The notes under the pieces were generated by a model, which saw only the letters and a program-made list of their open reading frames with translations, searched no databases and was not told where the DNA came from. The position numbers and the translations under genes are program-made. Of a DNA stretch of 64,000 bases, positions 11,756 through 24,115 are shown one piece after another; position 1 is the stretch's first letter; every line of letters begins with the position of its first letter. The DNA comes from Lycorma delicatula. Taxonomy: Eukaryota; Arthropoda; Insecta; Hemiptera; Fulgoridae. The stretch covers positions 14,223,730 to 14,287,729 of the forward strand of contig NC_134456.1 of assembly GCF_047948215.1 (NCBI RefSeq), in the 5' to 3' direction.

Positions 11756-11881
11756 CCAATAACTGTCCAATACCAACAAAGATGCCAGATAAGGGCACCA
11801 GCTGTTTTGCATTGTGTCCAAACTGAAGAGTAAATCCTAAGCTAGGGCTGTAAATACCACTTTGAAATGCTTGCTGTAGAC
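11756..11881 (-). CDS. MFSD11: MFSD11 coding exon 5
   Basis: A 126 bp exon with a strong pyrimidine-rich CAG acceptor. It encodes GLQQAFQSGIYSPSLGFTLQ, FGHNAKQLVPLSGIF and VGIGQLLG, which align with the human MFSD11 stretch containing FSGVYGTCIG, KSLIGLSGIFIGIGEILGG. It starts in phase 1 and ends in phase 1 at GTCAGT, so it joins exon 4 (phase 1 end) and exon 6 exactly. It covers the beginning of the C-terminal half of the transporter. The 9.7 kb intron downstream is filled with transposon remains. Recognition comes from protein similarity judged by eye. Confidence 0.9.
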
Positions 11882-12654
11882 CTGAAAGGAGATACAAATA
11901 TATATCATTAGCAATCTATGACTCTGTCATTGATTGCAGGCTAATTATATTTCATGCATATCTGTCAGTGGTCAGTGTTAATTCTTTTTCATCATGAGAA
12001 CAGTAGTTAGTTTCTGGCATAGGCCATAAATTCATTACTTTGTTTTCAAGGAGAAAATCCAAAGGCTGGAGAAAGTGTGAACTTTCATCTGTGGTTGCTA
12101 AGTAATGTTTATATTTCTTTTTAAAACCTAAGTAAGTATCAGGAACTAAGTAAGTACTAAAGAAGTATTAAATTTAAATGGAATGATGGATGAATTTCAT
12201 TTTCAGGAAAAAATGGATAAGTTATTTTGAATCTACTGTTGCAAAGGAGCTATGTTGTGTCTACAGCCAACTTTTTTGGCTGTACATAGAAGCAAAAATT
12301 CTTTTAAGGAAGAAAGACAACCAGCATTATTTAATGTGAAGTACATACAAACAAGTATGTATAACATGCATAAGTTTTTCTCTCAATTTGTAATCATAGT
12401 GATGTAGGTATATTTGCTGAATTAGTGTTCTTAAAGGGTATAGGGTTTTCATATATGCATAAGGTTTTTTAAACTTCACATGAGGTGACCGACAGCTAAA
12501 ATAATTGTACTGTTTTTTTTAAATTTTAAATAGATTTGTATATGCGCTGTAATTGCATGAAAACACATACTTAACAGAACCAATATAGTATTTATTACAT
12601 TTAATAAATTAGTAGGAGTTAAGTGGAAAAATGTTTAAAATAAAAAGTTTTTAC

Positions 12655-12920
12655 CTGTGAAACAAAATGTAATATTGAGCAATAGCATGTCTTTAGTTAT
12701 GAACACCCTCCATGTTTTTTTCAATTCTTCTATTGCATTTGTTTCTTGTGCTTTTGGTACTTGTGTCATTTCTTTTTTCACTGGACGTAAAAAAGCAAAT
12801 AATATTGTAGCAAATGCTGCAACTATTGCAAGAGAAGAAATTATCAGTCTTCTAGTCTCTTGATCTACATATTTTTTTCCATTTAACGTAAAATAAGTAA
12901 ATAAATTACCAAGGAATGAT
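12655..12920 (-). CDS. MFSD11: MFSD11 coding exon 4
   Basis: A 266 bp exon bounded by TTTTAG and GTAAAA. It encodes SFLGNLFTYFTLNGKKYVD, then the helix LIISSLAIVAAFATILFAFL, a charged cytoplasmic loop, and WRVFITKDMLLLNITFCFTG. The order is the MFSD11 order: FGNLYIYF, a membrane helix, a long charged central loop, then TKEMLLLSI. The central loop is shorter than in the human protein, as seen by inspection. Entry is phase 2 and exit is phase 1, both consistent with neighbouring exons. Confidence 0.92.
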
Positions 12921-15900
12921 CTAAAATTGAAAGAAAAATATGTACAAAATTTGTCGAATACTTCTTGTAATCAGATAATCATTTACTCATTCATCACATT
13001 GCACCCATCCATTCTGTCACTACTTAACATTTGCACTACTTAACATTTTAAGATAAAAACAATGTGTACTGGGTAAAAACCAGACAGTTATTTAAACAAA
13101 TAACTCCCTTATCTACAATGCAGTGCTACAAAGCAGTATGAGGAAGTTCACAGGGATGTATTGCTTTAGCAGTAATATATAATCTAGGCAATATGTATGT
13201 GTTAAGGATATTATCTCTGCAAAATTATTTCTCTAATTTCACACTACCAATATATTTCTCAAAATTCTTCTTCATATTACATTTACAAGCCTAGTATTAT
13301 CTTATGTAACATAGATTTAGAGCTTATACAAGACTAACAAAGAACCAGAAATTTGATTTTGATTACAAAAACATTATTTATTTGTAAACCTTTTTTTTAA
13401 TGGCTCCCATTAATAACATATTTATTCACTGTTATGAAGGAAGTCTGATAATTAATTGGAATTGCAATAGTAATAAGTAACTGATATGATAGTTAACAAG
13501 TATTTTAAATACCAACCTTTAAATGATTTTGTTAAAACTTCATAACCTTCCACCGGTAATTCCTCTTATTATACCCATGTTAAGTAAATAACTTTTACTT
13601 TTTTTAATGAAAAAATGAATATTGTGCAGTGATTATATATTTGTTTTTGATAGACTTAATGGCAAAAATATCATAGTACTCAATAATATTTTTAGTGATT
13701 TTGCACCATCGAAATCAATCTTTACTTTTGGTGTAAATTAAGAAGAGACTAACTAAATAGATTAAGAGCTAACTGGCAAAAATACGACCAATATGTCAAT
13801 TTGCTCTCTTTGTGAAGTAAAAATTCAAACTAACATGCAGATTTAGCATTACTTTTGCTAATGGTGTGATGATTAATAGACTATTTAAAATTTTCAAATC
13901 TTTGTGTACTTAGTGGTACACATGTACTACTGTTTATTTTAAATATGTTTTTGTGTAATATATAAATTTGTTTTGAGACTACTTTTATTAATGTTTTTTG
14001 TGCGATAGATTTTTTCACCTAAATTGATTTATTTTTTTCATTTGTGATGAAAATCTTTACAACACCACTGCCATCATATCTTATTGCTTGGAAAATCTTT
14101 TCATGTGCATTTACTTTTTTATTCATTTATTCATGAAAATAAATTATAAAAGAATATAGCAATCTTGTAAACATTCAAGCCATCTGTTGGTGATATCTAC
14201 TTAGAAATCTTTTTTTTTATAACCTCTGAAATTTTTCTTTCTAATACCTGTGACTTAGTAATGTTGTTGTTATTAATAACTAGTGGTATCAGTTAATTGA
14301 CTTTTTCCCATTTTAACAAGACATGTTGATCTTGTAGCTTTATTCAACTTCAGTGGATCAGGTTGAATGGTTTATAATTCAGTTGGATACTTAAACATGC
14401 TATACAATTCCAGCAATGTTGTTTTAATTATAATGTAATCCATGTAGTCATGCATTCACTTTTAGCTGTCATATTGGTACATTACTCCTAGCTAGATAAT
14501 TAATTTTTTTAATGTTTTATTAAATGTGTATGAATCCCAAAGGGCTGAAATGTATTTTTTGAATAATATATTTTTTAAATAATGTATTTTTCATGTTGCT
14601 TACTGTACAGATCTAGGTTTCTAAGAAATAAGTACAGACAATCTCCTTTCTTCTTAATGTTGTAAAAATTTAAGTAAATTACATAAAAGGTATTTCAAAA
14701 GAACGTAATTCTTAAAGTTGAACCTTTTCTTTGACTTTTGCACAGAAAAATTTCATTACTCTATTAATCAGTTGGTAGCATTGTACTCAATGTTAGCTGT
14801 ATATAGCAGTTGATTCATACGCATTATTTAAATATCCATTCATTTATGTTATATATCAGCTATGTCACGTTCAAAAATGAGTGAATGTTTATTGTGCATT
14901 TATGTACGTATTTTGTACAAAATACATTACGTACATTTATGTATGTATTCTGTACATAAGAGATGTATTTCAGTTAAAATTTCCCCATATGCAGTAACCA
15001 ATAAGTGAATAAAATATTTAATACATGTATTTTGTGAGATTGTGTGTTTGCAGAAACTAAAAGATCCTATCTGACTATAATTATTAACTGCAAACATTTA
15101 TGACTATCTGTAACAACACTCTCAATCAGAATACCTCTCAGATCAAACTATAAACAGCTTTTGCTTTCACATAGGCAGAAAAGTTAAAATTATACTTACT
15201 GCATCGATACTATTCATGAACTGAATGAAAGAACCAGACCGTGAAAAGTGTTTCAAGCAGTGTTATTTGTTGTTAATACAGATATATAAGTACAGATTAT
15301 TTTTAATTTTTATCTTTTGTTGATAAAAATGGGAATTTAGGTGCTGAATTGAATTTATTTCTGTGACAAGGCTTGGTTTTTTCCATATGACTATTTGAAG
15401 AATCAAGACATAAAGTCTAGTATTTGGTTTGCGACCTCCTGTCACTGTATAATAGTTTACTTTTTATTAAAATTAATAATAATAAATTTTATAATGACTT
15501 AAGAATTTATTATACTGTTATAAGAATACAAATGTGTGCATTGATTTTTAGCAAAATGGTGCTATCTACCCCACTACTAATAAAATGATAATCATAAGAA
15601 TTTTTTGTTAATTATGTGATCTCAAAAAACTTGTCAAGATTTTCAGAGTGTACACAGTGCCAAATACCTTTCTTTTGAGGATATTTAAAAATTATAGTTT
15701 TTGTAATAATCTTCATACATTTGGTGAACTGAAAACTATTTTTAAAAAAGTTTTCAAATATTTCAGAAAAAAAAAGAATGGTTATGAATAAGAATCTGTA
15801 TTTAGGTTTTAGAGGAAATCACCGTCTACTTCTATTGTAAAATTAAAAATCTGTCTGATCTGAATATATTTTTAATCCTGCATTGTGAAAAATGTGTTTT

Positions 15901-15957
15901 TTTAAGACTATGTTGTGAAAAAATAGTTTAAATATACCTTACCTAATCAATAATATA
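12921..15957. other. MFSD11 intron between exons 3 and 4, mostly featureless
   Basis: AT-rich DNA with no recognisable frame. A perfect 18 bp palindrome GTATTTTGTACAAAATAC lies at 14908-14925. The minus-strand 60-codon frame at 15263-15445 has no motif and is not called. Confidence 0.4.
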
Positions 15958-16115
15958 TACATTATCTTCACTGATCTACATGGCAGAGTGTTAATGTTTT
16001 GACTTTTCATCCAGAGGTTCCAGGTTCTAATACTACTCAGACATGGCATTTTTCATACCTTACAAAATTCATTATTACCCATCAGTAATTGTTATTGGGT
16101 GTCAGCATATTGTTG
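15958..16115 (+). mobile_element. tRNA-derived SINE, family B, partial copy
   Basis: The head reads ATGGCAGAGTGTTAATG and CATCCAGAGGTTCCAGGTTC, with a weak B-box at the GGTTC. It continues ACATGGCATTTTTCATACC. The reverse complement of 46440-46515 has the same string of landmarks, so the two are copies of one family. The 3' tail is not well kept here. Confidence 0.55.
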
Positions 16116-16294
16116 TTGTATAAATAAATAATATTTATTTATATTACATATTTATTATATCATTTATTAAGATTTGATTAAAATCTAGATTACATCCTTT
16201 TTGTACCCTCCTTATTGTGTATAATTTTAAAGAAAAGAAAGTTAAATAATGTAAAATTCTAGGTGTGTCTACAATAAATAATATAACCACTTAC

Positions 16295-16471
16295 GATGAA
16301 CAAAAGAGTGTCCAAAATATTCCAATATTACGGCTGATCACAGATGGTTTTGAATTTGATATCAGATACTTTCCTTCTGCTGTCCATATTAAACCAGCTC
16401 CTACTCCCGCTGCAGCTGTTGCTGCACTTATTGCCCATACATTCTCTAAAGTAAATGATGCAATATAGATT
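16295..16471 (-). CDS. MFSD11: MFSD11 coding exon 3
   Basis: A 177 bp exon after a long T-tract and CAG acceptor, ending at GTAAGT. It encodes IYIASFTLENVW, the helix AISAATAAAGVGAGLIWTAE, then GKYLISNSKPSVISRNIGIF and WTLFCSS. The human family member has GIAAAVLWTAQGNCLT, SIGRNSGIFWALLQSS at the same place. The conserved GxLxWTAxG and RNxGIFW motifs make the assignment firm. It enters and leaves in phase 2. Confidence 0.93.
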
Positions 16472-17940
16472 CTGAAAAAAAAAACAGTTGCTGTTAGAAG
16501 AAATTTCATCATTGATGAAATTTTAAAGAATACCAGATTACATTTTATGTCACAGCTTTTTAATTTTATTGTCAATTTAGGTCTGCTATATACTGGCAAT
16601 AAATTTATATTATTTTTCTCACATTCACTGAAATCTAATTAAAAATTACTTGAGCTAATTGTAGAGGTGGAAAAGGAGCAAAAGCTTATTTTTTTAAAGA
16701 AAATAGAATAATTGAAAGGTTTTGTTTAATCTATTGGTACGTTGGATTTTTGCAGCTGTACATTAAAAACGAATGCCCAATTCCCACAAAACAATACCAT
16801 GTTTAACAATACCAGAAAATTATTTGTAGCTGTGGTTTTTCAAGTCAAGAACATCAAAAATTGTAAACATTGCTAAAAAGTATATTGCTTAATCAATAAT
16901 AGTCTTTTAAACATTTAAATTCTATTTTATTTGCTTCTCAAGACCTCACAAAACATAAAGATTTGAAGATTTTAAATTTGAAATGCAGTAAAAAAAAATT
17001 GTTAAAATATTTTTACTAAGCTTTTTAAATAAACATTGATGCAAGATTTGCTCTTAAAAACCTCTTTCAACTGATATTTTACCAATATCCAGTCTAGTTT
17101 TAAATAGTAAACATTTACTTAACACCTGAATAAACACCTGAATACCACCTCCAAATTCTATTTCCTATAATAAATAACACCAACTGTGAAAAAGTAGATG
17201 AATTATGTCAATATTTACTGAATATTATGTATTTTTGGGTATTAAGTAAGATTCCAAATATTAAGTAAGAATTTTCCTATCATCTGAGATTTTTTGTAAT
17301 TGCCCTTCTTATTTTTGAGTAAGTATGTGCATGATGAATGTTAAGTACAATATATTATTTATTTATCCATTTTATTTATTGCAGCAGTTAAGTTATTAAA
17401 TAAACTATAATTTATGTGAGTTAAAACTGTAATTTATATGTGTGATAAATAGCCATAAAATATAAGTATTATTGTTATTTACACAGTAATTAAAATGATT
17501 GCAAATGATAGATATATGATTCATGTCACATTTTTTTTCTAAATGTAATTATGTCACCCATTAGTCACACATTGTGCAGCGTGAATTATGAATTTTGTTT
17601 TGGTGACTTAGTGCTGAATATAATATTGTAAAAAATAAACACTGTATCATCACTCTACTGATGTAGTTGAGAAAAATCTCAGCTACATCAATCAAGTGCG
17701 AGCTCTTATATGTTAAGCATTTAGTGGGCTGCTACTTACCTACCAATTTATGATTTTATTTTTCCCTGTAAAGTCATTGTATATACTACATTAATGTGTC
17801 TGTAACGTGTTTAAAGTTTGGTAATACATATTTGTGAGTATATTGCAGTGAACCTTTTAATAAAAATACCATGTGGTTGCGTTAACCATCCAGATAGTTG
17901 CTGCTACTTTGTGGTGAGGTAACATTCATCTCAGAGGAGA
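16472..17940. other. MFSD11 intron stretch with one hairpin
   Basis: No coding signal recognised. A 14-pair hairpin lies at 17659-17690 (TGATGTAGTTGAGA, loop AAAA, TCTCAGCTACATCA), with a single G-T pair. It could be part of a small inverted-repeat transposon, but outer ends were not found. Confidence 0.4.
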
Positions 17941-17949
17941 AATATAACT

Positions 17950-19480
17950 TCACTGATAAAAAAAAGATCATATGAAATAGGTCTTGAATATAAAGTATGT
18001 AATCAGGTCAGTTCTTGGGTTCCTCATATTTGTTGCAATTTATGTGTAACATTGTTGACTGTTTGGAAGAATGGATCATGTCACATGACGTTTGCAATTC
18101 CAATGGTTTGAAGAGAACCAAAGGATCACTTCACGAACTGCTACTTTTGTTTAATGAAAATATCAGGGAAAATAGCTAAGACTAGACATACTGCAAAAAT
18201 ATGTCTAGTCTTATATTAGATATTCCCTTTGCTACAAGACAGAGCCTCATAGTCCATAGTTTCCAATTCCAGTATCACCAAAAACATGGGAAGTAGGCGA
18301 AGATGAAGCTGTTGATGTTGAAGGTTGTGCAGATTAATCAGATGATGAACAAAGGAGAGACCCATACATTTAAAAAAATCAAATAAAAATTCTTATATCA
18401 TGACTGAAAGGATAGAATCTTTTGCAATACAGTATTAAAATAAGTGCTTTCTGTGACAGGCAGCAAGAATTTGAATGTTTTTTCTTCCAATACGAGGACC
18501 TAGTTTACTGTAATGATGTGAAATCTTTACTAGAAGCTTTGGGACATGTGCACTATCTGATGAATGGTGTCTTTTTATAGGCTCCTCAAAACATAGTTTA
18601 AAAACAGTCCTTTTCATGTTAGAAATAATATCCCATCAATTCCTTTAGCTCATGCAGCTCACATGAAAATATGAAACTTGTGTTGGATGTGATTCAGTAT
18701 GAGAAACATTTAAGGAGACCTGAAAGTGATAGCACTATTACAAGATATACGACTTGGGTATACTAAATTTTGTTGCTTCTTGTGTGAATGGAACAACAGA
18801 TAGGAAGAATCATTATGTTAAAAAAAATTGGCCAAAAAGAGAAACTGTCTGTAGAGGAGAAGAATGTTGTGAGTCCAGCAGTAGTAAAACCTGGAAAAGT
18901 TTACCTTCTGCCACTACGCATTAAGCTAGGTTTAATGAATAATTTTGTTAAAGCAGTAGGTTATGGTGGGACTGTTTTTCACTTTCTAAAAAACAAGTTA
19001 CCTAATATAAGTAATGCTAAGATAAACAAAGGTATATTTGTTGGGTTGCAAATAAGAAAACTAATGAATGATATTGAATGTGAAGACAGCTTGAATGACT
19101 CTGAGGTTGCTGTGTGGAAACCTTTTAAAAAGAGTATAAACAACTACCTTGGAAAGCAGAAGGCAGATTACCACAAAGAACTTACAACTAAGCTTCTTAA
19201 AAACTATAAAACCCTTGAATGTAATATGTCGATAAAGATCCACTTCTTAGATTCCTTCTGGATTTTTCCCTACCAATCTTGGAATTGTGAGTGACGAACA
19301 TGGAGAAGGTTTTCACCATGGAAATACACTACCAGGAAAAATGGTACCCAAGAATGCTTGCTGATTACTGCTGGAATCTCAAGACTTATGTACCTGTAGC
19401 AAACTACACCATTAAATCCAAAAGAAGTAGATCTTAGGAATGTAAAATATTGTTATCTACTGCCACAATGCTTTTTTCTT
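17950..19480 (+). pseudogene. Unnamed repeated arthropod protein gene, decayed copy B
   Basis: Same protein family as the copy at 2.56-4.14 kb, in the opposite orientation. Early parts are broken: HICCNLC near 18030, then FAIPMV, REPKDHFTNCYFCL. The longest open part (18788-19294) reads KVYLLPLRIKLGLMNNFVKA, FHFLKNKLPNISNAKINKGI, FVGLQIRKLMND and CNMSIKIHFLDS. It goes on in another frame with ERFSPWKYTTRK. In intact relatives I know these as LPPLHIKLGLMKxFVKA, EGIFVGPQIRxLM and CNMSLKIHFLHSHLDFFPxN. Stops and frameshifts rule out function for this copy. Confidence 0.65.
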
Positions 19481-21181
19481 ACAAAAAAAAAAAATGGTAA
19501 TTACAAAAAAAATATTATGCCTGATGGAAAGAAACCATTTACATATTTGCAGTCAGCATCAAAAATACTATAAGATTGAACCATAAATATTATTGCATTG
19601 AACAAAAATTGAAATTTTGTTGTCCAGTATAATCATCCAACAGAAGTAACAAGTAGCTCTACTTCATTTACTTTAGAATCTATGCTTTGATTACTCAAAT
19701 TACATTAAAAACATTTTCATCTGATCAGAGAATCATTGGGAGTTTTATAAAGTTAAAAACGATATCAATTATGAACAGTTAAAGATATCAATTAAAACAG
19801 CAACCCAGTATTACTAAAGATAGTTGCAAAATTGATTGAAAAAATATTTTTGTTCTGATGATGTTTATCATTAAAAATTAAGTTTAATACCTGCATTAAG
19901 AAATCAAGTCACAGGTATCACTTCTTGTTTAATGCATGGATGACAAAATCACTCTGCAGTTCACCTAAACATTGAAGCAGATAGTTTGTCATGTAATCAT
20001 AAGTAAACTTTTACCATCCTTTGGATCTTATGATCTAATTATGTATAGAAAAGTGCAATTATTTATTACTGATAAATTTTGTAAATAAAGTGATAATCAA
20101 TGAATAAAATAACGTTGGTAGCTAATATTTCATTCATAGTTGTAATACTTCCAATTTAATATTAGATTTGTGAAATGAGTGACAGAATTATAAACATAAA
20201 GTATACTTGTATGGTGTGTGTCTGAATTTCATTAAAATATTTATTTATCCTGTTCAAATATTAATACTGAGTAATCTACCAATTTATTTTGGGTTTTCCA
20301 TCAAAATTAGGGGAGGTATGTCATGGAAAATTTTTCTTCCAGATCATTGCAGAGCTAATTACAATGCCGAGTGTTTCATTGGTAGTATTGTTAAGCTTCA
20401 GTATTGAAAGTGACTAAAAAAGTCACTATGCATTATTATCAAAATTTAAAAAGCTCAGTTAATAGAGTGGGGATGGATTGTTAGATTTTTTTATTTAGAA
20501 TGTTTGGTCATGGCACACTATTAGCAGCGCCAAAGCTATTACTGCCAGGTTGTAATATTACCTGACATTAACAGTGCGAGGTAGAACTACTACCCATTTA
20601 TCTGTTTATACTTTCTAAACTTTAGCAAGTAATAAAACAATATGTATGTCCTTCATTGTGCTTATTCATTTAATATGTTGTTTTTGACAAATTTAGAATA
20701 TTTGTAAATATTGTATTGTTCAAATGTGTTCTGATATTTGTTTTTTATGTGGTATTTGTTTTTTATTTGCTTTTTTATATGTGTGTTTTTTATATTTGTA
20801 TTTTTTTTTTTATTGTGAGTAGTAATTTTTGCTTGTTGTGGTAATACGTAATATGAAATGATTATAATTTTTGTTTGTTTTAATAGTGTATTATATGTTA
20901 TCGTTACATTCTGTGGGTTCTGTTTTCATAGATGATTTGCAAAGATTTATGCTGTTGTATTTAGTCCTTGTATGTTCTTTTTATCTGCAGGATTATATGA
21001 ATCTGTCTGATGAAGTATTTTGTCCACTGTTTACAGTTTAATTTTTATACTGTCTCAGTTTATTTATATGCTGTTTTTGGCAGTCTATGTTTTGTTTGTT
21101 TACTGTATGAATTTGTAATTTTAAAAATGACATAATAACATTCTTTCCTGAAAATGTTGGTAATTTTGTTTGACTTTTGAT
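19481..21181. other. AT-rich intronic stretch, nothing recognised
   Basis: A small hairpin AGTGACT/AGTCACT lies at 20409-20427. The open frame at 20207-20407 has no motif. Long T-rich tracts lie around 20640-20880. Confidence 0.35.
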
Positions 21182-21640
21182 TGCTGTATGAGGTATAATC
21201 AAAAGGTATTTGACCTTATCTAAAAAAAACAAGAATACACAACCTATTTATTTCAATGACTTTTTCCTTCAAAATAGGCCTCTTCTGATGTAACCTCCTT
21301 ATCCCAGAATTGTTTTCATTGTTGGAAGCATTTTTCAAAGTCATTTTAGTGAGCACCATAAGCCCTCCAATTGCATTTCTTTTGATCTCTTTTCTGTCTT
21401 CAAATTTCTCTCCTTTAAGAAGAATCTTAAGCTTAAAAAAGAGCCAGGAGGGCCATATCTGTTGAGTAAAGAACCTGCTAAAGTTGTTCAACCCGGAGTC
21501 TTGCCAAGAATCTCTGGATAAGTTGTGATGCATGGACTGTAGTGTTGTAATGAATTTTCACCACAGCATAAAGATCATGCTGACAGTCATTTTTGATTTT
21601 CAAAGCATGATGATGGATCACAAGTATGTTCTTCAAGGAG
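21182..21640 (-). pseudogene. Mariner transposase relic, C-terminal end
   Basis: The minus-strand frame has LKILLKGEKFEDRKEIKRNA and a decayed continuation ending before a terminal-repeat-like stretch, ATAAGGTCAAATACCTTTTG read on the minus strand at about 21193-21221. Mariner C-termini have KLKxxLxGxRFxxxEEIKxN at this place. The plus-strand copy at 23.82-24.11 kb shares FEDRKQIKRNATGG and KMTLKNPSNNGNN, so both are the same mariner family. Confidence 0.55.
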
Positions 21641-22239
21641 AGACTGTCAATAAAGAGTAAACTAGTCGGCCCATATGTTGGCGCAGGGGCTGAAAGCCTA
21701 CGTACTATCATTTTGCATGCATTGTCCTCTGTTACAAGCAAACTAAAAACATTGTCATCTTCTATGTCTTTTGTGCTATGATAACATATAAAAACAGGTT
21801 TCATATAAAAACAGGTTAAGCTTGCTGTAGCATATGTAATTGTTGAATTTTATTCTAAATTATATATGTATGTTGTGATCCAGGCCTACTTCCTGTTATA
21901 AAGCAACTAATAATAATAGAATCATTCATGAATTATAAATGACTAATGTGCTATTTTTGAATTGTTGTAAACACAACACGCAATTCTAAGAATTTCATTT
22001 ACTTATTTTTAATCTACTCTAATCATTGTGCTGTGAAGAATTATATGTCACACATTGCTTGCAGTTACGATCTAGAAGTGGTTATTATAGAAACATTATT
22101 GTAGTGTTTATTTTACTTAATGAAGTGAATTGTCACTGGTGATCTATTTTTACTATTTGTTGTATTGTTTTCATTTAAGGCTTTGTCATAAATTCAGTCA
22201 CGTAAATTTTTAATATTTCAATACAATTATTTTCTTTTA

Positions 22240-23595
22240 AAATGCCCACGTTAGGAGGGAAAGGTACAGTAGCGCAGTCAGGTAAGGGAAATTGTATTCA
22301 AGGTTTACAATTTTTTTACAAAACAATGCCAGAACTGGAATAGTGAGGAAAACTGAAGTGCTGAATATGGTTGTTCAATCAACAAAATTATCAAAATGAA
22401 CAGTACAAAGAATTATAGCAGAATAGAAATTAAATAAAACTGAGAAGTCATCTGTGTTCGTTTTGCTGAGAAAATGTATAAATCACCCCAGTGCTGTTTG
22501 CAGTTTGGATTTTTTTGACACGGATGCTTTGAGGTATTTAATAAATAAATCTTATTTAACCGAAAAATACATTCCTGCTATGAAGAGAATTGTGCAAAAA
22601 ACCCGCAAAAATGAACTTAATTTCAAAAGGAGTGAAAAATCTTTAAGGAGAATCTTTGAGGAGAAAATGGGATTTAGATGGAAGAAACAGAAGACAACTG
22701 GAAAATATTGACAAAATGACATGACATTAAAATGCAAAGAATGAGATTTCTATGACTAATTTCTCTGTTTTGCGAAGAAGGAAGACCGATTGTATACACA
22801 GATGAAAGCTATATTCACAGTAGTCAAGCAACACCAAAATCGTGGGTAGACACAACAAATGAGGGACTGAAAACACCAGTATCGAAGGACTCACTATTAA
22901 TAATTGTTCATGTCGGCTGTAATAAAGGATTCATTAACTTGCTTTACTTATGTATGAATCAAATAAGAAAGGAGATTATCACAAATCAATGGATTCCAAA
23001 AAGTACATGAAATGGTAGTGGGAGAACTGTATTCCCAACTTGCCACCTCGGTCAGTCATTGTACTAGATAATGCATCATATCAGAATGTTCTGCTACAAA
23101 AGGAGCCAAATTCTAACTCTTTAAAAAGCAATATGATAAAATGGTTAGCCGAACAAAAAAATTAACTGTTCTCCTGCTGTGACGAAGACTGAATTATATG
23201 ACGTAAAATTACACAAAGAAAATCAAAAGAAATTTCTAATAGATAACATTTTCAAAAATTATGGTTTCACAGTTCTAAGGTTGCCACCTTATCACCCTGA
23301 CTTAAATGCCATTGAAACGATTTGGAGGGAAGTGAAAGGGTAAATAGCTAAAAGAAGTACAACTTTTAACATGTCGGACGTTCTTAAGTTAGCTGAAGAG
23401 GAATTTCATAAATTTTCTAAAGCTGAGTGGAGCAATGTCTACGAGCATGTTGTCAACATTGAAAAAAAATACATTGAAGATGAACATTTATATAATGTAC
23501 ACATCAACAGTTTTGTGATAAATATGAATTCAGAATCGAGCTCTTTAGAATCTACCAACGACAGTGACTTCAGAATTTGTGAGCTACAGCAATAA
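22240..23595 (+). pseudogene. Sailor-like (DD82E) IS630-Tc1-mariner transposase relic
   Basis: Frames with several breaks run from ATG at about 22242 to TAA at 23595. Landmarks in order: an N-terminal helix-turn-helix-like part (KLNKTEKSSVFV); a basic linker (KSLRRIFEEKMGFRWKK); the first catalytic Asp in YTDESYIHS (Asp at 22801); the second in SVIVLDNASYQN (Asp at 23067); then LRLPPYHPDLNAIETIW with the catalytic Glu at about 23314. The 247 nt between the second Asp and Glu are about 82 codons, the unusually long spacing of the DD82E group. Internal stops, such as the TAA at about 23342 before the frame resumes, show it is dead. Confidence 0.65.
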
Positions 23596-23789
23596 AGTGA
23601 GTAGAAAAAATAATTACTTAAATTACTTTAAAATAATATTAATTGAGATATTAACTAGTTTTAATTAAATAGCATCGTATGTATTTTTGGTTATAAATAT
23701 CATCTGACAATGTTTTCAGTTGGCCTAGTACCATGTCAAATGTTTGCTGAGTGCTAGCAGTTTTTTGTGCCAACTTACATGCTGATAGT

Positions 23790-24115
23790 TACACTAGATA
23801 ACTGTTCTTCCTCAGCTAATAGATGGTGTTTGATGCAAGAGACCACAGTATTGGGAAAATGGCAGTTAGAAAATTCATCAAAGAAAAGACATTTGAAGAC
23901 AGAAAACAAATCAAAAGAAATGCGACAGGAGGACATAAATTGCTCTCTAAAATGACTTTGAAAAATCCTTCCAACAATGGAAACAATCATGGGATAAGTG
24001 TATTATATCAGAAGGGGGTCTACTTTGAAGGAGACAACTTATTTAACTAAATAGATTAATTACTTTTGTTTATGTGAACCAAAGTCAGATATTTTTTTAT
24101 CATACCTAGTATACA
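23790..24115 (+). pseudogene. Mariner transposase relic, C-terminal end (inverted partner)
   Basis: The frame at 23823-24050 holds KFIKEKTFEDRKQIKRNATG, KMTLKNPSNNGNN and the typical mariner ending VYFEGDN. After it, AGTCAGATATTTTTTTATCA and TACCTAGTA at about 24084-24110 resemble the terminal repeat of the copy at 21.18 kb. The catalytic domain is absent. Confidence 0.6.

Noticed and set aside
16291..16599. 102-codon minus-strand frame starting at an ATG at 16599 as an intronless gene
   Set aside because: The conserved part begins exactly at the splice acceptor at 16471; the upstream codons are intron read-through.
21640..21804. N-terminal part of a minus-strand frame before the mariner relic
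   Set aside because: I could not align it to mariner or any other family, so it is not included in the call.
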